Source of the DNA: a cyanobacterium endosymbiont of Rhopalodia gibberula
GTDB taxonomy: Bacteria > Cyanobacteriota > Cyanobacteriia > Cyanobacteriales > Microcystaceae
DNA length: 64,000 nucleotides
Reading direction: 5' to 3'
Assembly: GCF_003574135.1 (NCBI RefSeq)
Contig: NZ_AP018341.1
Coordinates: 868,001 to 932,000, forward strand
Below the pieces are notes generated by a model that saw only the letters and a list, made by a program, of their open reading frames with translations, was not told where the DNA came from and ran no database searches. The position numbers and the translations under genes are program-made. Positions 32,035 to 43,155 of this stretch are shown one piece after another (positions within the stretch are counted from its first letter, which is position 1; the number at the start of each line of letters is the position of its first letter).

Positions 32035-32099
32035 TAAAATATCTTGCAATCTAAGCAGAGCAGTCAATACCCACCCTACTTAGGTTGGAGTGAGGAAAT

Positions 32100-33317
<1,218 letters not shown>

Positions 33318-34765
33318 GTTATGTCTTGTTCCCAATTCACTCAAAACACAACCGCTGCACTCCATCATCAACCTACGTTAGTAGACTTCGGGTACAGTAG
33401 TAAATCAGGTTAGGAAACCTATAAACCAGACCAGGTCGTAAATCAATTCTACCTGATTCTAATGTTAAAAACTGTCAACCTTGCCTCTGGTTAAGATTTT
33501 TTTAGGAAAAATTTTTATTCAAAGCAAAAGGTGACAAGCACTGACCCTCAGCACTTGAAGTTTAGATTAAATTGGAGTTTTTAGCTTAGAAATGATGAAC
33601 ATTTAGTATTCTCGCTATACTTCTTAGTCTCCGCAGTAGCCGGAATACAAATTGCTCTCATGTTATTTATTAATCGTTTATCTTATTTTTATTCCATTAT
33701 TTAGATCGATTATTAGTAATTACAATGGTTAATCTTGAGAAGTCATCTATAAACTCTCTCCCATTATGAATCATTAGGATTAGTGGAAGGTTTGTTAGCT
33801 TTATATATTGAAATTAGTTCAAGCAGAACAGTTTTCTAATTACTCTTGGTTCCTTTTTGGCTAGTTTGTTTCAAAGAGATTGTTATATATGGTTATAGTT
33901 ATTTTTACATTTAAAGCACCACAAAAAAGCAGTTTATTTATTTAAATAACACTGCACCTAGCCTTTTGTGATTGCATTACTTAGCAACGATGGCAACTTA
34001 GAAGTCAACACCTAAGAGTGAAGGTTATTGCTCAGAAGTAAAGATAATTAATTTTATTAAAGTAGAGAAAAAGAGCTTACTTAAAAAAATACTAAGTCTT
34101 AATTCTAAACAATCAATTTTTGAATAAAAGTTTACAAACCTAGTTGACTAAGTTGACTATCATCGTATTAGGATGTTAGCGTGATGTGTTTTAAGAGACA
34201 AGTATTGATAATTTTTTTACAAAAATTTATTTCTTACGAAAGATTACTACTTCTAATTCAAAATATTTTCAGTGACTTCATATTCGCTAGGTTTTCTCTA
34301 AAAGAAAGAGACATTTTGTTACGGACTGGGGTAGTTGAATTAATCGTATAAATTATTACGTTTACTGAAACTACTAGACTTTCTCCTTAAAAAATAGAGA
34401 ATAGTATTTATTTTTTTAGGAGTAATAGTTTATATTTTTTGTATAAAAATTTTTGCTTCAAAAAATAGGTTTATTTATTTTAAACAAAGGACTATTTTGC
34501 CATCTGTCTGCATATTTTTCTTTTAGAACAAAGACAATTAATACTTGTATTTAGTTTAAAATATTAAATTAAATTAAATTCTAATAAGAATTCGGTTAAA
34601 CGATAACTTAAATTGTTATTTACTTAGCTTATTTTGTTCTAAAGTAGAGCAAAAATTACTTATAGTATTGAATACTAAATTGAACTTACCTTCTATACTG
34701 CTTAACAGTTAGTTAGTATGATTTATTGTAATTTGTTTTTAATAGATATTTTTAATAAGTTACTT
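33318..34765. other. Decayed spacer upstream of petH
   Basis: A TTGACA-like box on the minus strand (33473-33478) could belong to the petH promoter, though no well-spaced -10 box is clear. On the plus strand, YFLVSAVAGIQIALMLFINR (about 33617-33680) and HYESLGLVEGLLALYIEISS (about 33757-33820) look like hydrophobic coding debris of an unassigned membrane protein. From 33960 to 34765 nothing is recognisable. Confidence 0.5.
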
Positions 34766-35554
34766 CTAGCCTAGAAAAATATTTATCTGATCTCCCCAAT
34801 TAACTTGTAATTTCTGTTGGGCACTACCGCCATTTACTGCAATTTCTACCCAGCCATGACTACCGATAAAACTGACTAATTCTTCCCGAGATACTTCATT
34901 ATATGTTAATGCAGTTTTTATCGGTAGTTTTGCTATTTCGACTGACCAGTTATGACCCCTAACTAACTCGCCTAAAATATTAGTAATAAGATTGCCAAAA
35001 CGATCAATGTATTGAATATAACCATGAACATGGTTAGCTGTTATTATTACTTCCTTAAGGGGAAATTTAATTAAACTATCGGGACTAATAGAAGTTCCTA
35101 AAGCGTTAAGAGAAATACCACTAGCTAAATGTGCACCCACAGAAGCAAAAATATCCCTTCCATGAAAAGTTGAACTGGGATCTCCAACTCGCCAATAATT
35201 AGGGTTTGTCAACTCTACCGCTGCGATTGCCTCAGATAAACTCAGAACACCTCCAAATAAGCCGTTGTCAGGTCCAACCAAATACCCTTGGGGAAATTGA
35301 ATCGCAACCCCTCTTCGTCGACTTCCTACCCCTGGATCGATAACCGCAACATATACCGTTCCATTCGGGAAAAAAGGATAAGCATTCATTAAACAAAACC
35401 GTCCGGCGGCAATATTCTGGGGGTCGATTTCATGGGCGATATCGATGACAGTTAAATATGGGTTAATACAGTGGATTACCCCTTTGATGATTCCTACATA
35501 ACCATCTTGTAAGCCAAAGTCAGTTAATAAGGCAATCACAGTCGCATAAGTCAT
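34766..35554 (-). CDS. SAM hydroxide adenosyltransferase (DUF62 family)
   Basis: The family cleaves S-adenosylmethionine with water to adenosine and methionine; relatives are the fluorinase and chlorinase. The 262-residue protein shows the opening ALLTDFGLQDGYVG (about 8-21), VIDPGVGSRRRG (about 72-83), GPDNGLF and STFHGRDIFASVGAHL (about 125-140), then a C-terminal beta domain (YIDRFGNLITN). The fluorinase-specific loop is not apparent, so hydroxide transfer is the likely activity. The physiological role is unknown. It is a stand-alone gene divergent from mazG. Confidence 0.9.
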   Translation of the reverse strand: MTYATVIALLTDFGLQDGYVGIIKGVIHCINPYLTVIDIAHEIDPQNIAAGRFCLMNAYPFFPNGTVYVAVIDPGVGSRRRGVAIQFPQGYLVGPDNGLFGGVLSLSEAIAAVELTNPNYWRVGDPSSTFHGRDIFASVGAHLASGISLNALGTSISPDSLIKFPLKEVIITANHVHGYIQYIDRFGNLITNILGELVRGHNWSVEIAKLPIKTALTYNEVSREELVSFIGSHGWVEIAVNGGSAQQKLQVNWGDQINIFLG

Positions 35555-35863
35555 GAGTTATAGCCAGGAATAAAGTTGAATCTGTGTTAAATGTTGGGAA
35601 CAAAGACTACAAAGCAGTCTACTCATTATCTTTAATAGATTATTATCACTTAACACTAAAGTACTTTTTCTGTTGTTTCAGTATTAAGAAACTGTTCATC
35701 AAGTTGTCTTGTTGGTGCGCTACCGCAGAGAAATAAAAGTAGTTTGCTTAGCAAACCTTAAATTTAGGGTTTTGTTTAAAAATAGCCTCTAAGGATTTCT
35801 ATCTTTACAGAAAGGGACAATCGGGATAAAAATAGATAAGAGGTTATTTATCATTGCTGTTTT
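35555..35863. other. Divergent intergenic region, DUF62 gene and mazG
   Basis: 309 bp between divergent genes. It holds a near-palindrome (AAACCTTAAATTTAGGGTTT, 35753-35772) and a small GTTTGC-TTA-GCAAAC type hairpin just before it, possible regulatory or structural elements. No promoter can be set with confidence. Confidence 0.35.
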
Positions 35864-36622
35864 ATGTCTGCACCCCAGAAAGTGCCTAGTCAGGCTTACG
35901 ATACGATTTTAGAAGCGTTAAATCGCTTAATCGAGGTAGTAGCTAGACTGCGATCACCTGACGATGGATGTCCCTGGGATCTTGCCCAAACTCCTCAAAC
36001 CCTCATTCCTTACGTCATTGAAGAAGCTCATGAAGTGGCTTACGCTATCAAAAGTAAAGATAATCAGGCTATTATCGAGGAATTAGGAGATTTATTGTTA
36101 CAGGTAATATTGCAAGCACAAATTGCTAGCGATGAGGGATATTTCAGTTTAAAAGAAGTTGTTCAAGGAATTACTAATAAACTAATCCGTCGTCATCCTC
36201 ACGTTTTTGGAGACATAGAGGTCAAAGATAAAGAAGAAGTCCATCAAAATTGGGAAAAAATCAAAGCTCAAGAGAAGGGAGAAACTTTAGAAATGACTCA
36301 GTTATTGAGTCGAAAAATCGGTCGCTATAATCAAACTTTACCCCCTTTAATGGCTAGTAATAAAATTTTAGTTAAAGCTGCATCTTCTGGTTTTGAATGG
36401 GGGACTGTAGATAGAGTTTGGAAAAAATTAACTGAAGAACTAGAGGGATTTAAACAAGCTTTGGAAGTAGAAGGTAAAGCGAATCAAGAAGCAAAATTAG
36501 GGAACTTACTTTTTATTTTAGTTGATATTGCTCGATTGTATGCTATAAGTCCCTCAGAAGCTTTGCAGGAAACCAATGAAAGGTTTATTCAACAGTTATC
36601 AATAAATGGAGACTTTTACTGA
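35864..36622 (+). CDS. mazG: Nucleoside triphosphate pyrophosphohydrolase
   Basis: Hydrolyses (d)NTPs to NMPs and pyrophosphate, cleaning the nucleotide pool. The 252-residue protein has the conserved DGCPWDLAQTPQTLIPYVIE (about 33-52), the E-E-x-x-E/E-x-x-D metal site (IEEAHEV and ELGDLLLQV, about 51-86) and a second MazG half with weaker motifs (GFEWGTVDRVWKKLTEELEG). The N-terminal active site is intact. Length is typical of two-domain MazG. It stands 110 bp before lepB on the same strand. Confidence 0.94.
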   Translation: MSAPQKVPSQAYDTILEALNRLIEVVARLRSPDDGCPWDLAQTPQTLIPYVIEEAHEVAYAIKSKDNQAIIEELGDLLLQVILQAQIASDEGYFSLKEVVQGITNKLIRRHPHVFGDIEVKDKEEVHQNWEKIKAQEKGETLEMTQLLSRKIGRYNQTLPPLMASNKILVKAASSGFEWGTVDRVWKKLTEELEGFKQALEVEGKANQEAKLGNLLFILVDIARLYAISPSEALQETNERFIQQLSINGDFY

Positions 36623-36732
36623 GTGTTACCTAACAGATTACACTTTAAACAAGTTAGAAATCTTGTGGCATAAAGCAAAAAAACGCTTAGACTAATAATA
36701 AACTACTTTTTATAAAAACTATTGAGATTTTT

Positions 36733-37323
36733 ATGAGTTTAGACAGAGACAAAGTAAACAGTTCCACTGATTATGATTCAAAAAAGGAGAAGAATCAAAT
36801 TTGGAGAGGACTTTTGGAAAACATACAAATTATCATTTTCGCTTTAATTTTATCATTCATTATTCGGACTTTTATTGCTGAACCGCGTTATATTCCGTCT
36901 GAGTCTATGTTGCCGACTTTAGAAGAAGGTGATCGCTTGGTAGTGGAAAAAGTTTCTTATTATTTTCATCCTCCCCAAAGAGGTGATGTTATTGTATTCG
37001 AACCTCCTAGACAATTGAGATTACAGGGATATAAAAAAGAACAAGCTTTTATTAAAAGGGTTGTTGGCGTCGGAGGAGAAACCGTCGCAGTTGTCGATGG
37101 AAAAGTATACATTAACAACCAGTTAATCCCAGAAGATTATATTCTAGAATCTCCTCGTTATAACCTAAAACCTATTACCATTCCCGATAGCCAATTATTT
37201 GTTATGGGAGATAATCGAAATAACAGCAACGATTCCCACATCTGGGGGGTTTTACCTAAAGAAAATGTAATTGGCCATGCAGTTTTTAGATTTTTCCCTT
37301 TTCAGCGAATTGGTAATGTTTAA
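36733..37323 (+). CDS. lepB: Signal peptidase I
   Basis: Inner-membrane serine protease that removes signal peptides after export. The 196-residue protein has one N-terminal transmembrane helix (about 31-48), the catalytic serine in YIPSESMLPTL (Ser58), GDRLVVEKVSY, the catalytic lysine in AFIKRVVGVGGE (Lys108) and the closing VMGDNRNNSNDSHIWG motif. Length and layout are normal for cyanobacterial LepB. It serves exported proteins such as plastocyanin and the porin in this window. Confidence 0.96.
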   Translation: MSLDRDKVNSSTDYDSKKEKNQIWRGLLENIQIIIFALILSFIIRTFIAEPRYIPSESMLPTLEEGDRLVVEKVSYYFHPPQRGDVIVFEPPRQLRLQGYKKEQAFIKRVVGVGGETVAVVDGKVYINNQLIPEDYILESPRYNLKPITIPDSQLFVMGDNRNNSNDSHIWGVLPKENVIGHAVFRFFPFQRIGNV

Positions 37324-37478
37324 ATGGTCAATCCTTAAAAGTTTTAGAGGCGATTATTGATGTGAATGAATTCTAAAAAATTTAGGATATAACCCCACTT
37401 CAATAATGATTATAAGAGATTTTATTGGTTGCTCTTTATCTCCCGATTTAATCTTAGTATTTAAAGTTAAAGATACCC

Positions 37479-38342
37479 CTAAGTCTGTGTTAGAGCATTG
37501 TCTAGCCAATTATACCAAATAGATAATCCTTCTCCTGTAATTGAAGAAACCTGAAAAATGCAAATATTAGGATTAACTTGTTTGGCATAATCTAAACAGC
37601 GATTTACATCAAATTGAAGATAGGGAAGTAGATCAATTTTTGTTAAAATCATTACATTACTTTTTTGAAACATATGGGGGTATTTTATCGGTTTATCTTC
37701 TCCTTCTGTTACGGAAAGAATAGCAACTTTAGCATATTCACCCAAATCAAATAATGCTGGACAGACTAAATTTCCTACGTTTTCAATCATTAAAATAGAA
37801 TTAGCAGGAGGATTTAATTCTGTACAACTTTTTTCTACCATTGCTGCTTCTAGATGACATCCCATCCCTGTATTAATTTGAATAACTTTACATCCTGTCT
37901 TTTTAATTTTACGAGCATCATTTGCAGTTTCTTGATCTCCTTCAATTACACTAATCTTTATCCTATCTTTCAAATCTTCAATCGTTCGAGTTAATAGAGT
38001 TGTTTTTCCTGAACCTGGAGAACTTACTAAATTTAACGCCAAAATATTATGTTTTTTAAACCAAACTCGATTTTGTGCCGCAATAGAGTCATTTTTTTTT
38101 AGAATGTTTTCTTCTAAACTGACGGTTGTGCCGTGTATTTGAGAATGAGTTTGGGATGATTTTGTTCTGGAATGAGAATGGAAATGGGAGTAATGATCTT
38201 GGTTATCATGAGAATGGGTAACCATTGTCCCATCATCTAAAATATGAGTATGGTGGTGTCCATCTACTGTTATCGTAACCTCTGCTTCGAGATTAGTGAA
38301 CCGGACTTGACTATTATCTGAACAACCGCAAGTTACACACAT
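37479..38342 (-). CDS. hypB: Hydrogenase maturation GTPase HypB
   Basis: Ni-delivering GTPase for [NiFe]-hydrogenase assembly. The 287-residue protein starts with the metal-binding CVTCGC motif and a histidine-rich stretch (about 29-70) that can store nickel. It has the P-loop SSPGSGKTTLL (about 108-117), the metal-site MGCHLEA, ENVGNLVCPALFDLGE and the guanine motif TKIDL (about 225-230). It follows hypA with a 3-bp gap, so the two form an operon. No hydrogenase structural genes lie here, but the pair implies one elsewhere in the genome, probably the uptake hydrogenase of a nitrogen fixer. Confidence 0.96.
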   Translation of the reverse strand: MCVTCGCSDNSQVRFTNLEAEVTITVDGHHHTHILDDGTMVTHSHDNQDHYSHFHSHSRTKSSQTHSQIHGTTVSLEENILKKNDSIAAQNRVWFKKHNILALNLVSSPGSGKTTLLTRTIEDLKDRIKISVIEGDQETANDARKIKKTGCKVIQINTGMGCHLEAAMVEKSCTELNPPANSILMIENVGNLVCPALFDLGEYAKVAILSVTEGEDKPIKYPHMFQKSNVMILTKIDLLPYLQFDVNRCLDYAKQVNPNICIFQVSSITGEGLSIWYNWLDNALTQT

Positions 38343-38345
38343 ATT

Positions 38346-38678
38346 TCATCGTACCTCCATTTCTTTGATTTTTAACTCTTGTCCTTGAATAATATCTAAC
38401 TTAGCACTGCGACAGCAGTCACAACGACCAAAAGGTTGAGAAAGTTTCACTTCTGCCCCACAGTCCTGACATTTTCCTATCCCCGGAACCTCGATAATTT
38501 CTAAAGTTGCGCCTTCCAAAACTGTCCCTTGACAACAAATATCGAAACAAAAATGAATTGAGTCAGCCATAATTGTTGAGAGTTGTCCTACTTCCAGAGT
38601 AACACGCGTAACTGATAATCCTTCGGCGTGTTCAGCCACAATAGCTACAATATTTTTAGTTATTCCTAATTCATGCAT
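38346..38678 (-). CDS. hypA: Hydrogenase nickel-incorporation protein HypA
   Basis: Nickel metallochaperone working with HypB. The 110-residue protein has the N-terminal MHE nickel site, and its zinc domain has the two pairs C-x2-C (CQDCG) and C-x2-C (CDCC). The start is the ATG at 38678, not the in-frame ATG two codons earlier, because the amino group and His2 of MHE are the nickel ligands. It is first gene of hypA-hypB. Confidence 0.94.
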   Translation of the reverse strand: MHELGITKNIVAIVAEHAEGLSVTRVTLEVGQLSTIMADSIHFCFDICCQGTVLEGATLEIIEVPGIGKCQDCGAEVKLSQPFGRCDCCRSAKLDIIQGQELKIKEMEVR

Positions 38679-38827
38679 AAACATCCGTAGAAGTTAGGAT
38701 ATTACCATGATAGTACATTTAGCTAACGGATAGTTTTAACTTAATATTTGTTTGTTTTATTTATAAAATTTTAAGTAATTTAGTTATAATCTACAATTAG
38801 TATTTGTTTTTCAATAGCTATTTGAAC

Positions 38828-39877
38828 CTAGCTATTTAACAAAAACCAATCTAAAACTCGATTCCAAGCCCACCAAATATCAGGATCATTTGCCAACTTT
38901 CGCCCTTGTTCACTGTTTAAATAATGAACATGTCCGCCATATTTAGTCAACAATAGTTGAACTTGATCATTGCCTTTACAGGCTTGATCTAAGTCATAAA
39001 TAATTGATGGATCAAACATAGGATCATCTGCCGCATAAATAATTAAAGTGGGTTTGGTCAAATGGTTTAGAAAGAAAAGAGGATTACTAGCTTGATAATA
39101 GTCTTCTACCGAAAAAAAACCTAATGGTTTAATTATCAATTCTTCATCAAATTTCCAAATACTATCAACCCGCTCAATGGCATTAGGATCTATACTTTGG
39201 GGATGGTGTCGATAAATACGCCAAGCTAAATTTTTAAGGTTTTTAGCAATAGACTGTTCGATATATCGTCCTAATGGAGAACGAACTAAATAAAGCAGAG
39301 AGCGATTAGTATCAAGATTAGGGCAAATTACTGCCGCCCCTCCAATCTCCGAGGCTTCTAGAGGTAAATCGCTGCCCCAGTCAGATAAAGTTTCGGCAGC
39401 TTTAACTCCCCATAAAGCCAATTGTCCCCCCAAAGAATAACCAGTAAACCAAAATGGTGCAGGACATCCCGTCGCTTTTGCTTGCGCTGCAATTCTGACG
39501 AAATCTTCTCCCTCATGCAACCCATTAGATGTTAGAGATGGGGATAACTTTGCCGTTTTCCCATGAGCTCGCCAATCAAACAAAACCACAGCATAGTTTC
39601 TCGCCCACCCCTTACGCCCTAACAACTTCAAAAACCACTGATTATCTAAGTCTCCCGTGATGCCATAGGTTCCAATAATTGTCCCCTGAGGTTGACCAGA
39701 AATGGCAATGCGGACAAATAAAGGAACTCCATTAGCTCCCTTAAAAATATAATCTCGGTAGGAAGGTTCTTGATGATAAATTGTTTTTTCCCAATTACGA
39801 CTTGATCGCAAAGTTGTATAAATGGTCATCGATAACCCATGTCTTAGCAGAGGCGCGGGATAGAAGCTAGAAGACAT
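38828..39877 (-). CDS. Alpha/beta hydrolase, YheT/ABHD1-3 type
   Basis: The 349-residue protein has an alpha/beta-hydrolase core with the oxyanion segment GTYGITGDLDNQW (about 68-80), VVLFDWRAHGKT (about 97-108), the nucleophile elbow WFTGYSLGGQLALWG (Ser about 147), an acid loop YAADDPMFDP and the histidine in YGGHVHYLN. The catalytic triad is therefore complete. The family contains esterases of uncertain substrate. No signal peptide is evident. It is a single gene, divergent from rpaA. Confidence 0.85.
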   Translation of the reverse strand: MSSSFYPAPLLRHGLSMTIYTTLRSSRNWEKTIYHQEPSYRDYIFKGANGVPLFVRIAISGQPQGTIIGTYGITGDLDNQWFLKLLGRKGWARNYAVVLFDWRAHGKTAKLSPSLTSNGLHEGEDFVRIAAQAKATGCPAPFWFTGYSLGGQLALWGVKAAETLSDWGSDLPLEASEIGGAAVICPNLDTNRSLLYLVRSPLGRYIEQSIAKNLKNLAWRIYRHHPQSIDPNAIERVDSIWKFDEELIIKPLGFFSVEDYYQASNPLFFLNHLTKPTLIIYAADDPMFDPSIIYDLDQACKGNDQVQLLLTKYGGHVHYLNSEQGRKLANDPDIWWAWNRVLDWFLLNS

Positions 39878-40073
39878 AGCTTACAAAATTCTAATTTTTT
39901 GGGGCAATCCTAACATCATTTAGAAGATAATTGAAGATTATATCAGCAAAGACTAACAATTTTAGACTCTCTTTCTCAGAATCATGCTTATAATCGGGAC
40001 AGGATTCTTCATTTTCCGATCGCATTTCTTAGTTAGCCTTTACAATACACGATAGTAATTACTATCTTATGTT

Positions 40074-40820
40074 ATGCCTCGAATACTAGTAATAGACGAC
40101 GATGCTGCAATTGCTGAATTAGTCTCCATCAATCTGGAGATGGCCGGTTATGATGTTAATCAAGCAGAAGACGGCATTAAGGGACAAGCCTTAGCCGTCC
40201 AATTACAGCCAGACCTAATTATGCTTGATCTAATGTTGCCTAAGGTCGATGGTTTCACTGTCTGTCAGCGACTGCGCCGAGACGATCGCACAGCCGATAT
40301 TCCGGTATTGATGTTAAGTGCTTTAGGACAAACTCAAGATAAAGTAGAAGGATTTAATGCAGGGGCTGATGACTATCTCACCAAACCCTTTGAGGTAGAA
40401 GAAATGTTAGCCAGGGTACGGGCGTTGTTACGACGGACTGATCGAATTCCTCAAGCAGCTAAACATTCGGAAATTCTTAATTATGGTCCATTGACCTTGA
40501 TTCCAGAGCGATTTGAAGCAATTTGGTTTGAGAAAACCGTTAAGTTGACTCATTTGGAATTTGAATTACTTCATTGTCTCTTGCAACGTCATGGACAGAC
40601 TGTCTCTCCGAGTGAAATTCTTAAAGAAGTTTGGGGATACGATCCCGATGATGACATTGAAACTATTCGGGTTCACATCCGCCACTTAAGGACTAAATTA
40701 GAGCCCGATCCTAGACATCCTTGCTATATCAAAACTGTTTATGGTGCGGGTTATTGTCTAGAATTGCCTAGTGCTGAACAACTTATGGAACAACCTGAAC
40801 CTAATGTAGCTACTGTTTAA
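40074..40820 (+). CDS. rpaA: Response regulator RpaA
   Basis: OmpR-type transcription regulator, the main output of the cyanobacterial clock and originally linked to phycobilisome association with photosystems. The 248-residue protein has a receiver with DDD (8-10), phospho-acceptor Asp52 (LIMLDLMLP), Lys104 (YLTKPF) and a winged-helix domain ([54 protein letters not shown]). The receiver-to-DNA-binding linker [20 protein letters not shown] is typical of RpaA and not of RpaB. All key residues are intact, unlike the dead regulators at 1021 and 7762. Partner kinase SasA is not in this window. Confidence 0.92.
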   Translation: MPRILVIDDDAAIAELVSINLEMAGYDVNQAEDGIKGQALAVQLQPDLIMLDLMLPKVDGFTVCQRLRRDDRTADIPVLMLSALGQTQDKVEGFNAGADDYLTKPFEVEEMLARVRALLRRTDRIPQAAKHSEILNYGPLTLIPERFEAIWFEKTVKLTHLEFELLHCLLQRHGQTVSPSEILKEVWGYDPDDDIETIRVHIRHLRTKLEPDPRHPCYIKTVYGAGYCLELPSAEQLMEQPEPNVATV

Positions 40821-41063
40821 GTGGCGTACGATCAGGGACAGATATTTCTGTTGTAAAGCCTTTGGCAACGAGTAAAATGGGGGGTTTATAGCGATAAAAT
40901 GTCCTAACGTTTATTTGTGAGGGAATTAATTTTATCGTGAGATGATTAGGAAGTCATCAACTTCCCTTCCATAGTGGTAAAAACTTTAAGAATAAATCTT
41001 TGGTTTTCAAACTTAAGTCAATAGGAAGTCTAACTTCCGACTTGGCAACTTGACGACTTCTTT

Positions 41064-42791
41064 ATGTCCCCCCCCATTCAACCCTTACCTTCGGATGTTG
41101 TTAGCCTCATTGCTGCTGGAGAAGTAATTGACTCTCTGGCTGCAGTAGTGCGGGAGTTGGCTGAAAATGCTCTTGATGCCCAAGCAACTCGCCTAACTAT
41201 TTCCCTCTTACCAAAAGCATGGCGTATTAAGGTGGCAGATAATGGTGAAGGGATGTCCCTCAATGACTTACGCAACTGTGCTAAACCTCACAGTACCAGT
41301 AAAATTGCTCACTTCGATGATTTAGCTAAGATTACTAGTCTAGGATTTCGGGGAGAGGCATTACATAGTTTAGCCAGGGTCTGTGAGTTGGAAATTGCTA
41401 GTCGTTATGCTATGGACCCTCAAGGGATGGGATGGCATTTACGTTACGATAACCCAGGAGAACCTCTAACAGAACAACCAACAGCGATCGCCCCGGGAAC
41501 GATAGTGACTGGATCGAACTTATTTGGAAATATGCCAGTCCGTCGACAAGGTTTACCTTCCCTCTCGCAACAACTGAAAAGAATACAAGCAATTGTTGAA
41601 AACCTAGCTTTATGTCATCCTCATGTTAATTGGCACGTCTGGCACAATGAGCGATTGTGGCTTAGTATTAGTCCAGGGAAAACAGCTCAAGATATTTTAC
41701 CACAACTCCTTAAACAAGTTCATCACCATGATTTACAATTTGTTTCACAACATGTAAAAATTCCCGATAATTATGCTTTCCAATCTTTAGAAAAAGCGCG
41801 GTTAATTGATTTACCCTCACCTCCAGTAGAAAAAAATGGATTAGTCGAAGTTACTTTAGGATTGCCTGATCGCTGTCATCGCCGAAGACCTGATTGGGTC
41901 AAGGTGGGAATTAATGGGCGTGTCGTTCGATTACCTCAATTAGAACAGACAATTTTAATGACTTTTAGTCGAACTTTACCTAAAGATCGTTTTCCTATTT
42001 GTTTTCTCAACCTGAGTATTTCCCCTAATCACATTGATTGGAATCGCCACCCTACTAAGGCTAAAATTTATCTTTATTCCCTCGATTTTTGGCAAAAAAA
42101 AATTTCCGAAATTATTGAACAAGGATTACGATTATTTCCTCAAACTCTGTCGATAGCGACTCAAAATCAGCGAGTTGCAAAATTACTTAAATCAGTAGAA
42201 AAGAAGGAAAGTCATAACATCATACCTAAAACTTCTAACGAGATCAGATTAATACCTTTGAAGGCGGTGGCACAGGTACGGAATACTTACATTGTAGCTG
42301 AACATTCAAGTGGATTATGGTTAATTGAACAACATATTGCACAAGAACGAGTATTGTACGAAAAGTTACAGAGAGACTGGGAATTTATAGGTTTAGAGAC
42401 CCCTATAATTTTAACAAGAATATCAAATTACCAAGTCGAACAATTACAAAGAATTGGGTTAGAGGTTGAAGGATTTGGTAAGGAAATGTGGGCAGTTCGT
42501 ACCATTCCTAAAATACTAAGTCAACGGGATGATCGCCTAGATGCTTTAATAGAGTTAAGTTTAGGAGGAGATTTAGAAACAGCGCAAGTAGCGACTGCTT
42601 GTCGCAGTGCAATTCGCAATGGAACTCCGATGAATTTATCCCAAATGCAAGACCTTTTAGATAGTTGGAGAACAACCCGAAACCCCCGAACTTGTCCTCA
42701 CGGTAGGCCAATTTATTTATCCTTAGAAGATTCTTCTTTATCTCGGTTTTTTCGACGTCATTGGGTAATCGGAAAAAGTCATGGAATTTAA
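41064..42791 (+). CDS. mutL: DNA mismatch repair protein MutL
   Basis: ATP-dependent matchmaker that links mismatch recognition to strand excision. The 575-residue protein has the GHKL ATPase (IAAGEVIDSLAAVVRELAEN, about 12-31; VADNGEGM; SLGFRGEALHSLA) and a C-terminal dimerisation domain. Endonuclease-type motifs are visible there in cyanobacterial form: EQHIAQERVLYE in place of DQHAxxExxxxE, ACRSAIR and CPHGRP. Nicking activity is thus plausible. Length is in the normal range. A HIP1 octamer lies inside (41484-41491). Keeping mutL means that the decay around it is not explained by loss of this repair protein. Confidence 0.95.
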   Translation: MSPPIQPLPSDVVSLIAAGEVIDSLAAVVRELAENALDAQATRLTISLLPKAWRIKVADNGEGMSLNDLRNCAKPHSTSKIAHFDDLAKITSLGFRGEALHSLARVCELEIASRYAMDPQGMGWHLRYDNPGEPLTEQPTAIAPGTIVTGSNLFGNMPVRRQGLPSLSQQLKRIQAIVENLALCHPHVNWHVWHNERLWLSISPGKTAQDILPQLLKQVHHHDLQFVSQHVKIPDNYAFQSLEKARLIDLPSPPVEKNGLVEVTLGLPDRCHRRRPDWVKVGINGRVVRLPQLEQTILMTFSRTLPKDRFPICFLNLSISPNHIDWNRHPTKAKIYLYSLDFWQKKISEIIEQGLRLFPQTLSIATQNQRVAKLLKSVEKKESHNIIPKTSNEIRLIPLKAVAQVRNTYIVAEHSSGLWLIEQHIAQERVLYEKLQRDWEFIGLETPIILTRISNYQVEQLQRIGLEVEGFGKEMWAVRTIPKILSQRDDRLDALIELSLGGDLETAQVATACRSAIRNGTPMNLSQMQDLLDSWRTTRNPRTCPHGRPIYLSLEDSSLSRFFRRHWVIGKSHGI

Positions 42792-42974
42792 TAAAGATAG
42801 AAGCTAATTTACTTTCCCAGTAAAGTAAATTATAAGTCATAAGTTTAGATTTATAGTTAAGTTTTCTCATCACTAAGTTAAATCTAATTAAGATAATACT
42901 TACTTTTTGTATTATTTTTAATAAAAATTTTATATTAATCTGCCTCAAATTGAGTTGTGTTTTTACCATATTTT

Positions 42975-43155
42975 AACAGTGATTTAAATATTTTTTACTT
43001 AAAATATATTTGCTTTTATTTAAACCTGACAAAATTTCTTCTGTATTAACTAGTATTTAAAACCATTTAACCTCTTGCCTGAGAGTTTTTCTTTGACTAT
43101 CTAATTGAGTGTAAACTTATTTAAGCATGTTAAGTATATCTACTACTGGAGTCAT
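42975..43155 (-). pseudogene. ISL3-family transposase fragment
   Basis: Read in reverse, this stretch matches 51155-51320 of the dead ISL3 transposase over about 150 bp with high identity. For example, CACTCAATTAGATAGTCAAA and the segment ACTAGTTAATACAG are the same in both copies. It corresponds to the VNTQLDSQRKTL and KILSGLNKSKY region. Only this middle part of the element survives, without ends. Confidence 0.85.

Noticed and set aside
35753-35772. Near-palindrome as a DUF62/mazG operator
   Set aside because: Low-complexity AT core and no second site or known regulator; noted only in the intergenic entry.
42508-42969. 153-codon minus-strand frame at the end of mutL
   Set aside because: Antisense to the conserved C-terminus of MutL (ACRSAIR, CPHGRP) and runs into AT-rich spacer.
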